From: Chloroflexota bacterium
GTDB lineage: Bacteria; Chloroflexota; Dehalococcoidia; Tepidiformales; Tepidiformaceae
DNA: 9,394 nt
Direction of reading: 5' to 3'
Assembly (NCBI GenBank): GCA_963169135.1
Contig: CAUJEQ010000227.1
Coordinates: 1-9,394 of the forward strand
Notes under the pieces: model-generated
The model's input: only the letters and a program-made list of their open reading frames with translations
Database searches by the model: none
Told to the model about the DNA's origin: nothing
Part shown: one piece after another, positions 1 to 6,303 of the stretch
Position numbering within the stretch: the first letter of the stretch is position 1
Layout: every line of letters begins with the position of its first letter
Made by a program: the position numbers and the translations under genes

Positions 1-40
1 CCAGACCACGGATGATTGGGGCCGACATCCGGGGCGTCCC

Positions 41-80
41 GCCCGCTGAGCGGGCCTTGCCGCAGCTCCTCCGGCGGAGG
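41..80. repeat. Two short adjacent hairpins upstream of the protease gene
   Basis: Two perfect inverted repeats lie close together. GCCCGC at 41-46 pairs with GCGGGC at 50-55 across a 3-nt TGA loop, and CCTCC at 68-72 pairs with GGAGG at 76-80 across a GGC loop. No T-run follows on the plus strand, so a canonical terminator is not supported. They could end transcription from a gene left of the window, or be chance pairing in GC-rich DNA. No gene can be supported in 1-256. A minus-strand frame from ATG at 28 (or 103) stays open to the window edge but has no recognisable protein character. Confidence 0.25.
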
Positions 81-256
81 TCACGCGACAGCATAGCGGC
101 CATTTCGGGGTCTTGCACGGGGTACTGGCGGCACGGTGACCTGGAAACCACGGCCGGAAAGCCCTGTGAATGGGTCCGTTCGGAGGGCCGACGGGGCTTG
201 CGCGGAGGTTTACTGTACTTCTGCCGACGGCACCGGGGCGCCAGGAGGATAGAGAT

Positions 257-1645
257 ATGTGGCGAAAATTCGTGGCAGGTGGGCTCGCGGTGCTTTCGGG
301 CGTGGCAGCGGCATCGACCGTGGCCGGCGATAGCGACACCGCGCGTGAACCGTGGACGGTCTCAGGGTGGGCGCTCGAGATGCCAACGGCAGCGTTGCTT
401 CCCCCGGTCGATGGCGTGGGCGGCAGGACGGTGGAAGAGCTGGCGGACCTGCCAGCGGCGGGGCGGATGCGGGTGCCGGCGTCGGACCCGGTCCACCGGA
501 CGCTCGCGTGGCTGGAGATCGTCACGCAGGACAATGAGACGGTGTCGTGTAGCGGCAGCATCGCCGGTGACGGGGTGGTGTTGACCTCGGCGCACTGCAT
601 TTCGGGGGCGAAGAGCGTGCGCGTGGTGCCCGGGAAAGACGGTGCGAACGAGCCGTGGGGCAGCCAGTACGGCGCCTCGGTGTCGTTGCCATCGGGCTGG
701 GGGTTCGGGTTGCCGGCCGATTACGCGCAGTACGACATCGGCCTGGTGATCCTCCCGGACCGGCTGCTGACCAACAAGACCGGGACGTTCCCGGGCCTGC
801 TCTCGGCGATGCCGGCCGGAGCGTTCCGGAGCAACGCCACAGAGGTCGCGGCACTCGGATTCCCGGGCGAGTGCGTTGAGGCGAGTTGTTCGAATGCGGC
901 GCCCATCACCGCGCTGAGCGGCAAGTTCGCCTGGGCGCTCCACGCGGGATTTGCCAGGGCCGACGAGTCGTTCATCTATCCCGACTTCCCGGGGTCACCG
1001 GGCATGAGTGGCGCGCCAATCATCCGTGAGCGAGACATGGCGATCGTAGGCGTTGTCGATTCGGCGCTGTTCGTCACCACCCAGGGGGTGCGCATCAACG
1101 GCGAATCAGAGGACTTCCTGGAGACCGCCTGCGGGTCGTTCCCTGTGTGCTCCATCACCTTCGCGAACCCGTGGTTCCGGCTGGCTCTGCCCGGGATCGC
1201 GGGGGACACCCAGGCCGTGCCGCCGATGCTCACCGGCCAGGCCCTCTACTGCGCCAGGGAGATCGCGTTCGTCGACGCCTTCACGGAGAAGGAGATCAAG
1301 TTCGCGCACTCGATGCGCGGCCTGCTCGAGACCGACATCAACCCTGCCCTGTTGCTTGACCCCAATCTGAAGGCGCTCTTCGCGCAGCAGGTGGGCGCGG
1401 CAGTCGGGGATGCGCTGGACGTGAAAGCGCTGGAGTCGCCCGACGCGCGGTTCGACCCGTTCCATGATTCGCTGGATGCCGGGATCGACGACATCCTGGC
1501 CGGCCTGGTGGCGATCAACGACGCGATCGCCACCGGGAACCTCGCGTCGATGCTGGCGGCGATTCAGGCGCTGGGCGAGGCAAACCTGCACATCATGGCG
1601 GCCCAGGGGCAGTACCCGAGCATCGATCCGGTGTGCCAGCAGTGA
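257..1645 (+). CDS. Secreted trypsin-like (S1/V8-type) serine protease with C-terminal extension
   Basis: Predicted exported serine endopeptidase of 462 aa. The start at ATG 257 is chosen because AGGAGG (243-248) sits 8 nt upstream and the protein then opens with a signal peptide: basic MWRK, a hydrophobic stretch to about residue 18, then small residues suited to cleavage near 20-25. The in-frame ATG at 170 would add 29 residues of non-secretory character. The chymotrypsin-fold triad is visible: His113 in TSAHC, Asp160 in YDIGL, and Ser251 in GSPGMSGAP. Cys98 and Cys114 are spaced like the trypsin disulfide around the catalytic His. The protease domain appears to end near residue 285-300. 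About 160 residues follow, with no family I recognise, a mostly helical look, and cysteines at 292, 298, 332 and 460. The protein has eight cysteines after the signal, an even number that fits extracellular disulfides. No membrane anchor or sorting motif is seen. Substrate is unknown. Confidence 0.85.
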   Translation: MWRKFVAGGLAVLSGVAAASTVAGDSDTAREPWTVSGWALEMPTAALLPPVDGVGGRTVEELADLPAAGRMRVPASDPVHRTLAWLEIVTQDNETVSCSGSIAGDGVVLTSAHCISGAKSVRVVPGKDGANEPWGSQYGASVSLPSGWGFGLPADYAQYDIGLVILPDRLLTNKTGTFPGLLSAMPAGAFRSNATEVAALGFPGECVEASCSNAAPITALSGKFAWALHAGFARADESFIYPDFPGSPGMSGAPIIRERDMAIVGVVDSALFVTTQGVRINGESEDFLETACGSFPVCSITFANPWFRLALPGIAGDTQAVPPMLTGQALYCAREIAFVDAFTEKEIKFAHSMRGLLETDINPALLLDPNLKALFAQQVGAAVGDALDVKALESPDARFDPFHDSLDAGIDDILAGLVAINDAIATGNLASMLAAIQALGEANLHIMAAQGQYPSIDPVCQQ

Positions 1646-1670
1646 GAGGCTCTGCCGGCGGCTGACGAGA

Positions 1671-1695
1671 CGGCACCGTCGACGTGCTGGTGCCG
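1671..1695. terminator. Candidate hairpin between convergent genes
   Basis: A perfect 7-bp inverted repeat, CGGCACC (1671-1677) and GGTGCCG (1689-1695), flanks an 11-nt loop. It lies in the 72-nt gap between the stop of the protease gene and the stop of the minus-strand membrane protein gene, the expected place for a shared terminator. No T-run follows on either strand, so intrinsic termination would be weak; the position is the main argument. Confidence 0.35.
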
Positions 1696-1717
1696 AAATT
1701 CCCGTGAGCGGGCCAAG

Positions 1718-2383
1718 CTAGAAGTCGATACCGATGGGTTCGAGGATGTGGTCCTGCGTCCAGCCCCAGGGTTTGGCCTCGGCGAAGTGGAGGAGGTACT
1801 CCTGCGCCATCTTCGGCACCAGGAGCGCGAACATGGGGATGATGAGCGTGCGGAAATCGTGGGGCACGGCGCGGGGGAACCACTTCATGACCACGGCGAC
1901 GTACAGCCACCAGTTTTCGAACATGTTGGGGAAGATGAAGAGGAAGATGCGGGCCTCGGTGAACTCGAAGAGCGCAACGCCGATGAGACGGTAGGCGAAC
2001 AGGGCCACGGCGGGAAGGCGCGCCCAGGCGTTGCGCCAGCCAAGCGCCACGAGCAGTTCCAGCGTGAGGTAGTAGCTATCCAGCACCTTGTCGAGCTCTG
2101 CGTAGTGGTCGCCGAAACCGCCCAGGTCCAGCGCGTCGGTGATGATGACGTCGGCGCCATCGAGGAGCATCGCGACGATGCCGCCGGCGACGCAGTAGCG
2201 GAGGATGAGGAGCGGGACGAACAGGCGGAGGCCGATGACCACCGTTTCACCGGTCGACATGTTCATCACCCCGGTGGCATCGAGGAGGAGGAGGGTTGCG
2301 AAAACTGCAACCGCCGCGGCGGCCAAACCGGCAGTAAGACGGAGGTTGAACCCGTTGAGGGCCGAGACATGGAAGCTGAACAA
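1718..2383 (-). CDS. Unrecognised multi-pass membrane protein
   Basis: I do not recognise this family. The protein is strongly hydrophobic, with likely membrane segments around residues 15-35 and 48-74, and further hydrophobic stretches at about 104-115, 124-142, 145-165 and 180-192. The charged patch between the second and third segments contains DGADVIITD (75-83) and LDKVLD (97-102). The end is polar and aromatic (PWGWTQDH). Start choice is uncertain. TTG at 2383 gives 221 aa, has AAAGGA about 9 nt upstream and begins just before the first membrane segment. GTG at 2413 and ATG at 2488 are also in frame, but the extra N-terminal residues from ATG 2488 look non-coding, and that start lies beyond one possible start of the divergent exchanger gene. 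The acidic motif and the segment after it faintly resemble CDP-alcohol phosphatidyltransferases, but the canonical DxxDGxxAR is incomplete, so no function is assigned. Confidence 0.7.
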   Translation of the reverse strand: MFSFHVSALNGFNLRLTAGLAAAAVAVFATLLLLDATGVMNMSTGETVVIGLRLFVPLLILRYCVAGGIVAMLLDGADVIITDALDLGGFGDHYAELDKVLDSYYLTLELLVALGWRNAWARLPAVALFAYRLIGVALFEFTEARIFLFIFPNMFENWWLYVAVVMKWFPRAVPHDFRTLIIPMFALLVPKMAQEYLLHFAEAKPWGWTQDHILEPIGIDF

Positions 2384-2520
2384 GGGAACGGGTCCTTTCC
2401 CGCGTGCGGCCACGCTGCGGGTGCGATGACATTCTTGACGAAACAGCGGGCAGAGGCACGATGACCCGCCGGAGGGCGGTTCCGCCAAAGCAGACAGGCG
2501 CCAATACTGTCCCTGATCCC

Positions 2521-3606
2521 ATGGACATTCTGACGATCATCCTCTTCGTCGCGGGCGGAGTGCTGCTCGCTGTCGGTGCTGAAGCCCTCGTACGCGGGGC
2601 CGCACGGATCGCGGTGTCGGCGGGTATCTCGCCGCTGGTGGTCGGCCTCACGGTAGTGGCGTTCGGGACGGGCGCCCCGGAGTTGGCGGTCAGTTTCTCG
2701 TCGGCGTTGGCCGGCGACGCGGACATCGCAGTTGGGAACGTGGTCGGCAGCAATATCATGAACGTGTTTTTCATCCTGGGGGTCTCAGCCCTGGTTGCGC
2801 CGCTGGTGGTGGCGCAGCAGCTGATCCGGCTGGATGTGCCGTTGATGATCGGGGCAAGCGTGCTGCTCCTGGCGTTCGCCGCAAGCGGGACGATCAGCAC
2901 GATCGAGGGCGGCGTGCTGGTGCTGGGTATCGTGGTCTACACGGTGTGGGCCATCCGCAAGAGCCGCAGGGAGAGCCGGGAGGTGGCCGCGGAATACGAT
3001 GCCGAGTTCGAGTACGGCCGCAGCCGGGGCGGCGTGCTGTTCGATGTCGTGCTCGTGGTCGTTGGGATCGGGCTACTTCTGCTGGGTTCGAAGTGGTTCG
3101 TCGATGGGGCGATCGAGTTCGCGGAACTGCTCGGCGTCAGCGAACTCGTAATTGGCCTGACCATCGTTGCGGCCGGCACTTCGATGCCCGAGGTCGCGAC
3201 ATCGGTGCTGGCCAGCGTCCGGGGGGAGCGTGACATCGCGGTCGGCAACGTGGTGGGGAGCAACCTGTTCAATATCCTGGGGGTGCTGGGGCTGACCGCG
3301 CTCGTTGCCGACGGCGGGATTGCCGTCGCGGATGCGGCGCTGCGATTCGACATGCCGGTCATGCTGGCCGCCGCGGTGCTCTGTCTCCCGATCTTCATCG
3401 GCGGCAGGATCAACCGCTGGGAAGGCGGGTTGTTCCTCGCGTACTACCTGGCGTACACGGTCTACCTGCTGCTCGATGCCTCTGGGCACGACGCGCTCGG
3501 GGCATACAGCACCATCATGCTCGGGTTCGTGGTGCCGGGGACCGTAATCACCCTGGCGATCGTGATGTTCCGCACCATCCACCGCGGCGAGGCCATCCCG
3601 GCCTGA
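2521..3606 (+). CDS. CaCA-family Na+/Ca2+ exchanger (YrbG-like)
   Basis: Inner-membrane cation/Ca2+ antiporter of 361 aa, close to the usual length for bacterial YrbG-type members. The two inverted alpha-repeats are clear. The first is about 38-85, with GLTVVAFGTGAPELAVS (42-58) and VGNVVGSNIMN (71-81). The second is about 208-255, with GLTIVAAGTSMPEVATS (212-228) and VGNVVGSNLFN (241-251). The ion-binding acidic residues are Glu54 and Glu224. Roughly ten hydrophobic segments are split by a charged cytoplasmic loop around 145-172 (RKSRRESREVAAEYD). ATG 2521 is chosen because the product then begins directly with the first membrane segment, as family members usually do. However, it lacks a Shine-Dalgarno. 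ATG 2461, with GAGG only 4 nt upstream, would add 20 residues and cannot be excluded. A TTGACG at 2435-2440 could be a -35 box but has no good -10. The gene ends 10 nt from the convergent PPOX gene. Confidence 0.9.
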   Translation: MDILTIILFVAGGVLLAVGAEALVRGAARIAVSAGISPLVVGLTVVAFGTGAPELAVSFSSALAGDADIAVGNVVGSNIMNVFFILGVSALVAPLVVAQQLIRLDVPLMIGASVLLLAFAASGTISTIEGGVLVLGIVVYTVWAIRKSRRESREVAAEYDAEFEYGRSRGGVLFDVVLVVVGIGLLLLGSKWFVDGAIEFAELLGVSELVIGLTIVAAGTSMPEVATSVLASVRGERDIAVGNVVGSNLFNILGVLGLTALVADGGIAVADAALRFDMPVMLAAAVLCLPIFIGGRINRWEGGLFLAYYLAYTVYLLLDASGHDALGAYSTIMLGFVVPGTVITLAIVMFRTIHRGEAIPA

Positions 3607-3616
3607 GCCAGGGCTG

Positions 3617-4030
3617 CTACCGCTCCATGATGACCTGTCCGGCCTGGAGCACGCGGTCGATCCGGATCATGATGGCGGCGCCCTTGCGCTCGGGATCGCG
3701 GTCGAGCTCGAACGGGATGGTACGGTCCATCACCTGCTGGCGGACCTCGCCTTCGGTGAGCACGACTGCCTGGCCGAACATTTTCCAGGCGGTGCGCGTC
3801 TTGGCGTTGCGGTAGAGCACGCAGGCTCCGGGGTTTTCCTGGAAGTTCCGGAAGGTGGTGCCGAGGGCGCGTTCCCAGAAAGCGACGTTGTCGCCATCGA
3901 AGATCATGGCGCTGCCTTTGAAGGCGATGTCGGGCAGGCCGTCCTTGCCGGCGGAGGCAACGAGTACGGGCGCGCCGTCGGTCAGGGCTGTCTCGAAGGC
4001 AGCCTTCATCTCATCGGTCAGTGCAATCAA
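3617..4030 (-). CDS. Pyridoxamine 5'-phosphate oxidase-fold protein
   Basis: Small split-barrel flavin-binding-fold protein of 137 aa. Typical features for the PPOX-like group are APVLVASAGKDGLPDIAFKG near the N terminus, then a strand ending in VAFWER, then the conserved FQENPGACVLYRN. Members bind FMN, F420 or haem; the cofactor here cannot be told from the sequence. It is shorter than true PdxH and lacks that enzyme's C-terminal substrate-binding part, so vitamin B6 synthesis is unlikely. The start is ambiguous. TTG 4030 has GGAG 9 nt upstream and gives an N terminus of the form xIALTDEMKAA. TTG 4045 would add five residues but has no clear ribosome site. ATG 4009 would trim conserved sequence. 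It is transcribed divergently from the APH-fold kinase and ends 10 nt from the exchanger. F420 use by the neighbouring LLM oxidoreductase makes an F420 role conceivable but unproven. Confidence 0.82.
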   Translation of the reverse strand: MIALTDEMKAAFETALTDGAPVLVASAGKDGLPDIAFKGSAMIFDGDNVAFWERALGTTFRNFQENPGACVLYRNAKTRTAWKMFGQAVVLTEGEVRQQVMDRTIPFELDRDPERKGAAIMIRIDRVLQAGQVIMER

Positions 4031-4062
4031 CGGGTGGTACTCCAAAAGGGTCTACGAGTAAT

Positions 4063-4075
4063 TGGTAGCTTACCA
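4063..4075. promoter_or_regulatory. Candidate operator: 13-bp inverted repeat in divergent intergenic region
   Basis: TGGTA-GCT-TACCA is a perfect inverted repeat with 5-bp arms and a 3-bp centre. It lies about 33 bp upstream of the PPOX-fold gene and about 170 bp upstream of the kinase gene. Its position between divergent genes and its symmetry fit a dimeric repressor site, but 5-bp arms also occur by chance. No regulator gene is present in this window. Confidence 0.25.
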
Positions 4076-4148
4076 GAAGTCCGCGGTGCGAAGTTCGAAG
4101 GTCAGATTCCGCCGGGTGGAAGAGCAGGACGAAACGAGGCGGGCAGAG

Positions 4149-4177
4149 TTGACGTGGCCCCGGCGCCGGACAAGACT
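4149..4177 (+). promoter_or_regulatory. Weak candidate sigma70-type promoter for the kinase-oxidoreductase pair
   Basis: TTGACG (4149-4154, five of six matches to the -35 consensus) is followed after 17 nt by AAGACT (4172-4177), a poor -10 box with three matches. It would start transcription about 60 nt before ATG 4245, in the otherwise gene-free stretch 4046-4244. The leader is GC-rich and contains GGCGCC twice near 4220-4232. Support is limited to this one pattern. Confidence 0.25.
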
Positions 4178-4244
4178 CAAGCCACTCACCACTCCTGCCG
4201 GGTGGGCCGGGGCCATCCCGGCGCCAGGCGCCGCGAGGTTTCCG

Positions 4245-5279
4245 ATGACCGAACCGTCCCTCGAACAACTGATCGACGTCGGCGCGCTCGAGCGTTTCGT
4301 CAATGAGCAGGTGCCCGGCGAGCCCGGGTCGCTGGACGTCCAGAAGCACGTGGCCGGGTTTTCGAACGAGACGTTCTACGTTTCGCGCGGTGACGAACAC
4401 TGGGTGCTCCGGCGCCCGCCGCGGGGTCCGCTGCTGCCGACGGCGCACGACGTGGTGCGCGAGTACCGGTACATTTCGGCGCTGCACGGCAAGGCTCGCG
4501 TGCCGCGGCCGGTTGCGGTCTGCGAAGACCCGAGCGTCATCGGGGCGCCGTTCTACCTGATGGAACGCAAGGACGGCGTAGTGATCCGGGCAGAGATGCC
4601 TGCGGCGTACGACCACCCCGAGGGCCGGGCAAAGGTCGCTGAGGAGATCATCGATGCGCTGGTCGAGCTCCACGCGGTGGACTACGAGGCGGCCGGGATC
4701 GGGGGCAAGGGAGATACCTATCTGGAGCGCCAGGTGGGCCGCTGGAGCAAGCAGTGGGAACTCACCCGGCCGCGGACGCGAGCGCTACCCGGCCTCGACG
4801 CGGTGACCGACTGGCTCCGCAAGCGGATCCCCGCGACGGACGCGGTGAGCATCGTCCACGGGGACTACAAGCTCGACAACGTTATGTACGCGAACGACCA
4901 GCCCCGGCTGATCGCCATCTTCGACTGGGAGATGGCCACGATTGGCGACCCTCTGGCGGACCTGGGGTGGCTTCTTTCGAACTGGGGCGACCCGGGCGAC
5001 CCGCCCAGCACGCGGACGCTGAACGAGGGCCCGCGGGTAACCGGGCTGGAAGGGTTCCCGGGGGTGGACGCGATGGCTGCCCTGTACGAGCGGAAGAGCG
5101 GCCGGTCGATGAAGCACTTCGCCTTCTACCATGTGCTGGCCGTGTACAAGCTGGCGATCATCCTCGAGGGGCTCTACATGCACTACCTCGAAAAGACGGC
5201 GTCCAACCCGGCGAGCGCCGAGTTCGAGTGGTACGTGCCGGTACTGGTCGACCGGATGCACCGGCTGATGGGGGAGTAG
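4245..5279 (+). CDS. APH-fold phosphotransferase, ACAD10/11-like
   Basis: Protein-kinase-like fold phosphotransferase of 344 aa from the aminoglycoside phosphotransferase superfamily. ATG 4245 is chosen because GAGG lies 7 nt upstream and family-like sequence begins directly after it; the frame extends upstream to 4062 but reads as non-coding. A glycine-containing ATP loop is at about 37-47 (VAGFSNETFYV), a candidate phosphate-binding lysine replacement or arginine is in WVLRRPP (53-59), the catalytic loop is HGDYKLDN (205-212, Asp207 as base), and the Mg2+-binding Asp227 is in IFDWEMATIGDPLADL. The phrases 'FSNETF' and 'DWEMATIGDP' are typical of the ACAD10/11-like branch, which works beside acyl-CoA dehydrogenases, for example in hydroxyacid catabolism, rather than of true antibiotic-resistance enzymes. 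The substrate cannot be read from the sequence. It lies 3 nt upstream of the LLM oxidoreductase and is probably co-transcribed with it. Confidence 0.88.
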   Translation: MTEPSLEQLIDVGALERFVNEQVPGEPGSLDVQKHVAGFSNETFYVSRGDEHWVLRRPPRGPLLPTAHDVVREYRYISALHGKARVPRPVAVCEDPSVIGAPFYLMERKDGVVIRAEMPAAYDHPEGRAKVAEEIIDALVELHAVDYEAAGIGGKGDTYLERQVGRWSKQWELTRPRTRALPGLDAVTDWLRKRIPATDAVSIVHGDYKLDNVMYANDQPRLIAIFDWEMATIGDPLADLGWLLSNWGDPGDPPSTRTLNEGPRVTGLEGFPGVDAMAALYERKSGRSMKHFAFYHVLAVYKLAIILEGLYMHYLEKTASNPASAEFEWYVPVLVDRMHRLMGE

Positions 5280-5282
5280 ACG

Positions 5283-6293
5283 ATGCGGAAGCGACTGGCG
5301 CTCTCGGTCCCCTTTGAGGGATTCACCCTTGCGGAACACGCGGAACTTGCGCGCGAGGCCGAACGGCTCGGTTACACCGACGCCTGGTCGCTGGAAGTCG
5401 ACGGCACGGACTGCTTCACGCCGCTCGCGGTTGTGGGGAGTGCAACGCAGATGCGGCTGGGGACGGCGATCGCCAACGTGTACACGCGGGGGCCCGCGAC
5501 GCTGGCCCAGTCCGCGGCAAGCATCGCGGAGGTGGCACCCGGACGTTTCAACCTGGGCATCGGATCGGGTTCGCAGCCGATCGTGGAGATGTGGAACAGC
5601 GGCAGTTTCAGCAAGCCGGCGACGCGAGTGCGCGAGATGGTCCAGTTCCTGCGCCAGGCGCTGGCCGGCGAGCGGGTCGTGTTCTACGGCCAGACTTTCC
5701 ATGTCGACGGGTTCCGGCTCTCGCGGCCGGTCGAACAGCCGATCCCGATCCATGTGGCGGCGCTTCGCGAGGGCATGCTCAAGGTTGCGGGCGAGTTCGG
5801 CGACGGCGCGATCATCAACTGGCTTTCGGCCGAGGATTGCCGGCAGTCGATCGCGGTGGTGAGGACGGCGGCGGCGGCGGCAGGACGAGACCCGGAGGCT
5901 ATCGAGATCACGGCGCGCCTGATGGTAAACATCGACCCCCCGGGGCCTGACGCTGACATCGGGCAGCGGCGGCTGATCAATGCGTACCTGAACGTGCCGG
6001 TGTACAGGTCGTTCCACGAATGGCTCGGCAGGAGCGAGTCACTCAAGGGCATGTGGGACGCGTGGGAGGGTGGCGACCGAAAGGGCGCGGTGGCGGCGAT
6101 CCCGGACCAGGTGGTGAGCGACCTCATCGTGCATGGCACAGCGGAAGAGCGGAACGCGCACGTGCAGCGCTACCTGGATGCGGGCGTGGACACCGCCTTT
6201 CTGAACTGGTTCAGCGTGAACCCGGACCCTGCGGTCAGGCGGGAGCTGACCCTGAAAGCGATGCGGGAGATGGCGCCTTCGGCAGTGGGGTGA
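5283..6293 (+). CDS. LLM-class (luciferase-like) oxidoreductase, probably F420-dependent
   Basis: TIM-barrel flavin/F420 oxidoreductase of 336 aa in the bacterial luciferase-like superfamily. Visible family marks: an N-terminal strand (LALSVPF), AREAERLGYTDAWSLEVD (23-40), MRLGTAIANVYTRGPATLA (57-75), PGRFNLGIGSGS (86-97), the mid-barrel PIPIHVAALREGMLKVAGEFGDG, and a C-terminal GTAEERNAHVQRYLDAGVD (285-303). This arrangement is more like the F420-dependent methylenetetrahydromethanopterin-reductase-like group than FMN luciferases, but the cofactor and substrate are inferred. The start at ATG 5283 follows the kinase stop by 3 nt, and its ribosome site (GGGGAG) overlaps the end of the kinase gene, so the two are probably translated from one message. 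It ends 10 nt from the convergent MFS gene. Confidence 0.88.
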   Translation: MRKRLALSVPFEGFTLAEHAELAREAERLGYTDAWSLEVDGTDCFTPLAVVGSATQMRLGTAIANVYTRGPATLAQSAASIAEVAPGRFNLGIGSGSQPIVEMWNSGSFSKPATRVREMVQFLRQALAGERVVFYGQTFHVDGFRLSRPVEQPIPIHVAALREGMLKVAGEFGDGAIINWLSAEDCRQSIAVVRTAAAAAGRDPEAIEITARLMVNIDPPGPDADIGQRRLINAYLNVPVYRSFHEWLGRSESLKGMWDAWEGGDRKGAVAAIPDQVVSDLIVHGTAEERNAHVQRYLDAGVDTAFLNWFSVNPDPAVRRELTLKAMREMAPSAVG

Positions 6294-6303
6294 GACTTCC
6301 GCG

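Noticed and set aside
1..103. Start of a divergent minus-strand gene (ATG at 28 or 103)
   Set aside because: The frame is open to the edge, but it is too short, has no good ribosome site and has no recognisable protein sequence.
12..584. 190-aa plus-strand frame at the left end
   Set aside because: Arg/Trp/Cys-rich composition with no family features; it overlaps the protease, which has a clear ribosome site, signal peptide and catalytic triad.
4245..5279. Reading the APH-fold gene as an aminoglycoside resistance determinant
   Set aside because: The FSNETF and DWEMATIGDP patterns and the neighbouring oxidoreductase fit the ACAD10/11-like metabolic branch; no mobile element or resistance context is present.
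4785..6017. 410-aa minus-strand frame opposite the kinase and oxidoreductase genes
   Set aside because: Arg/His/Pro-rich with no motif, spans two well-supported plus-strand genes; a typical high-GC shadow.
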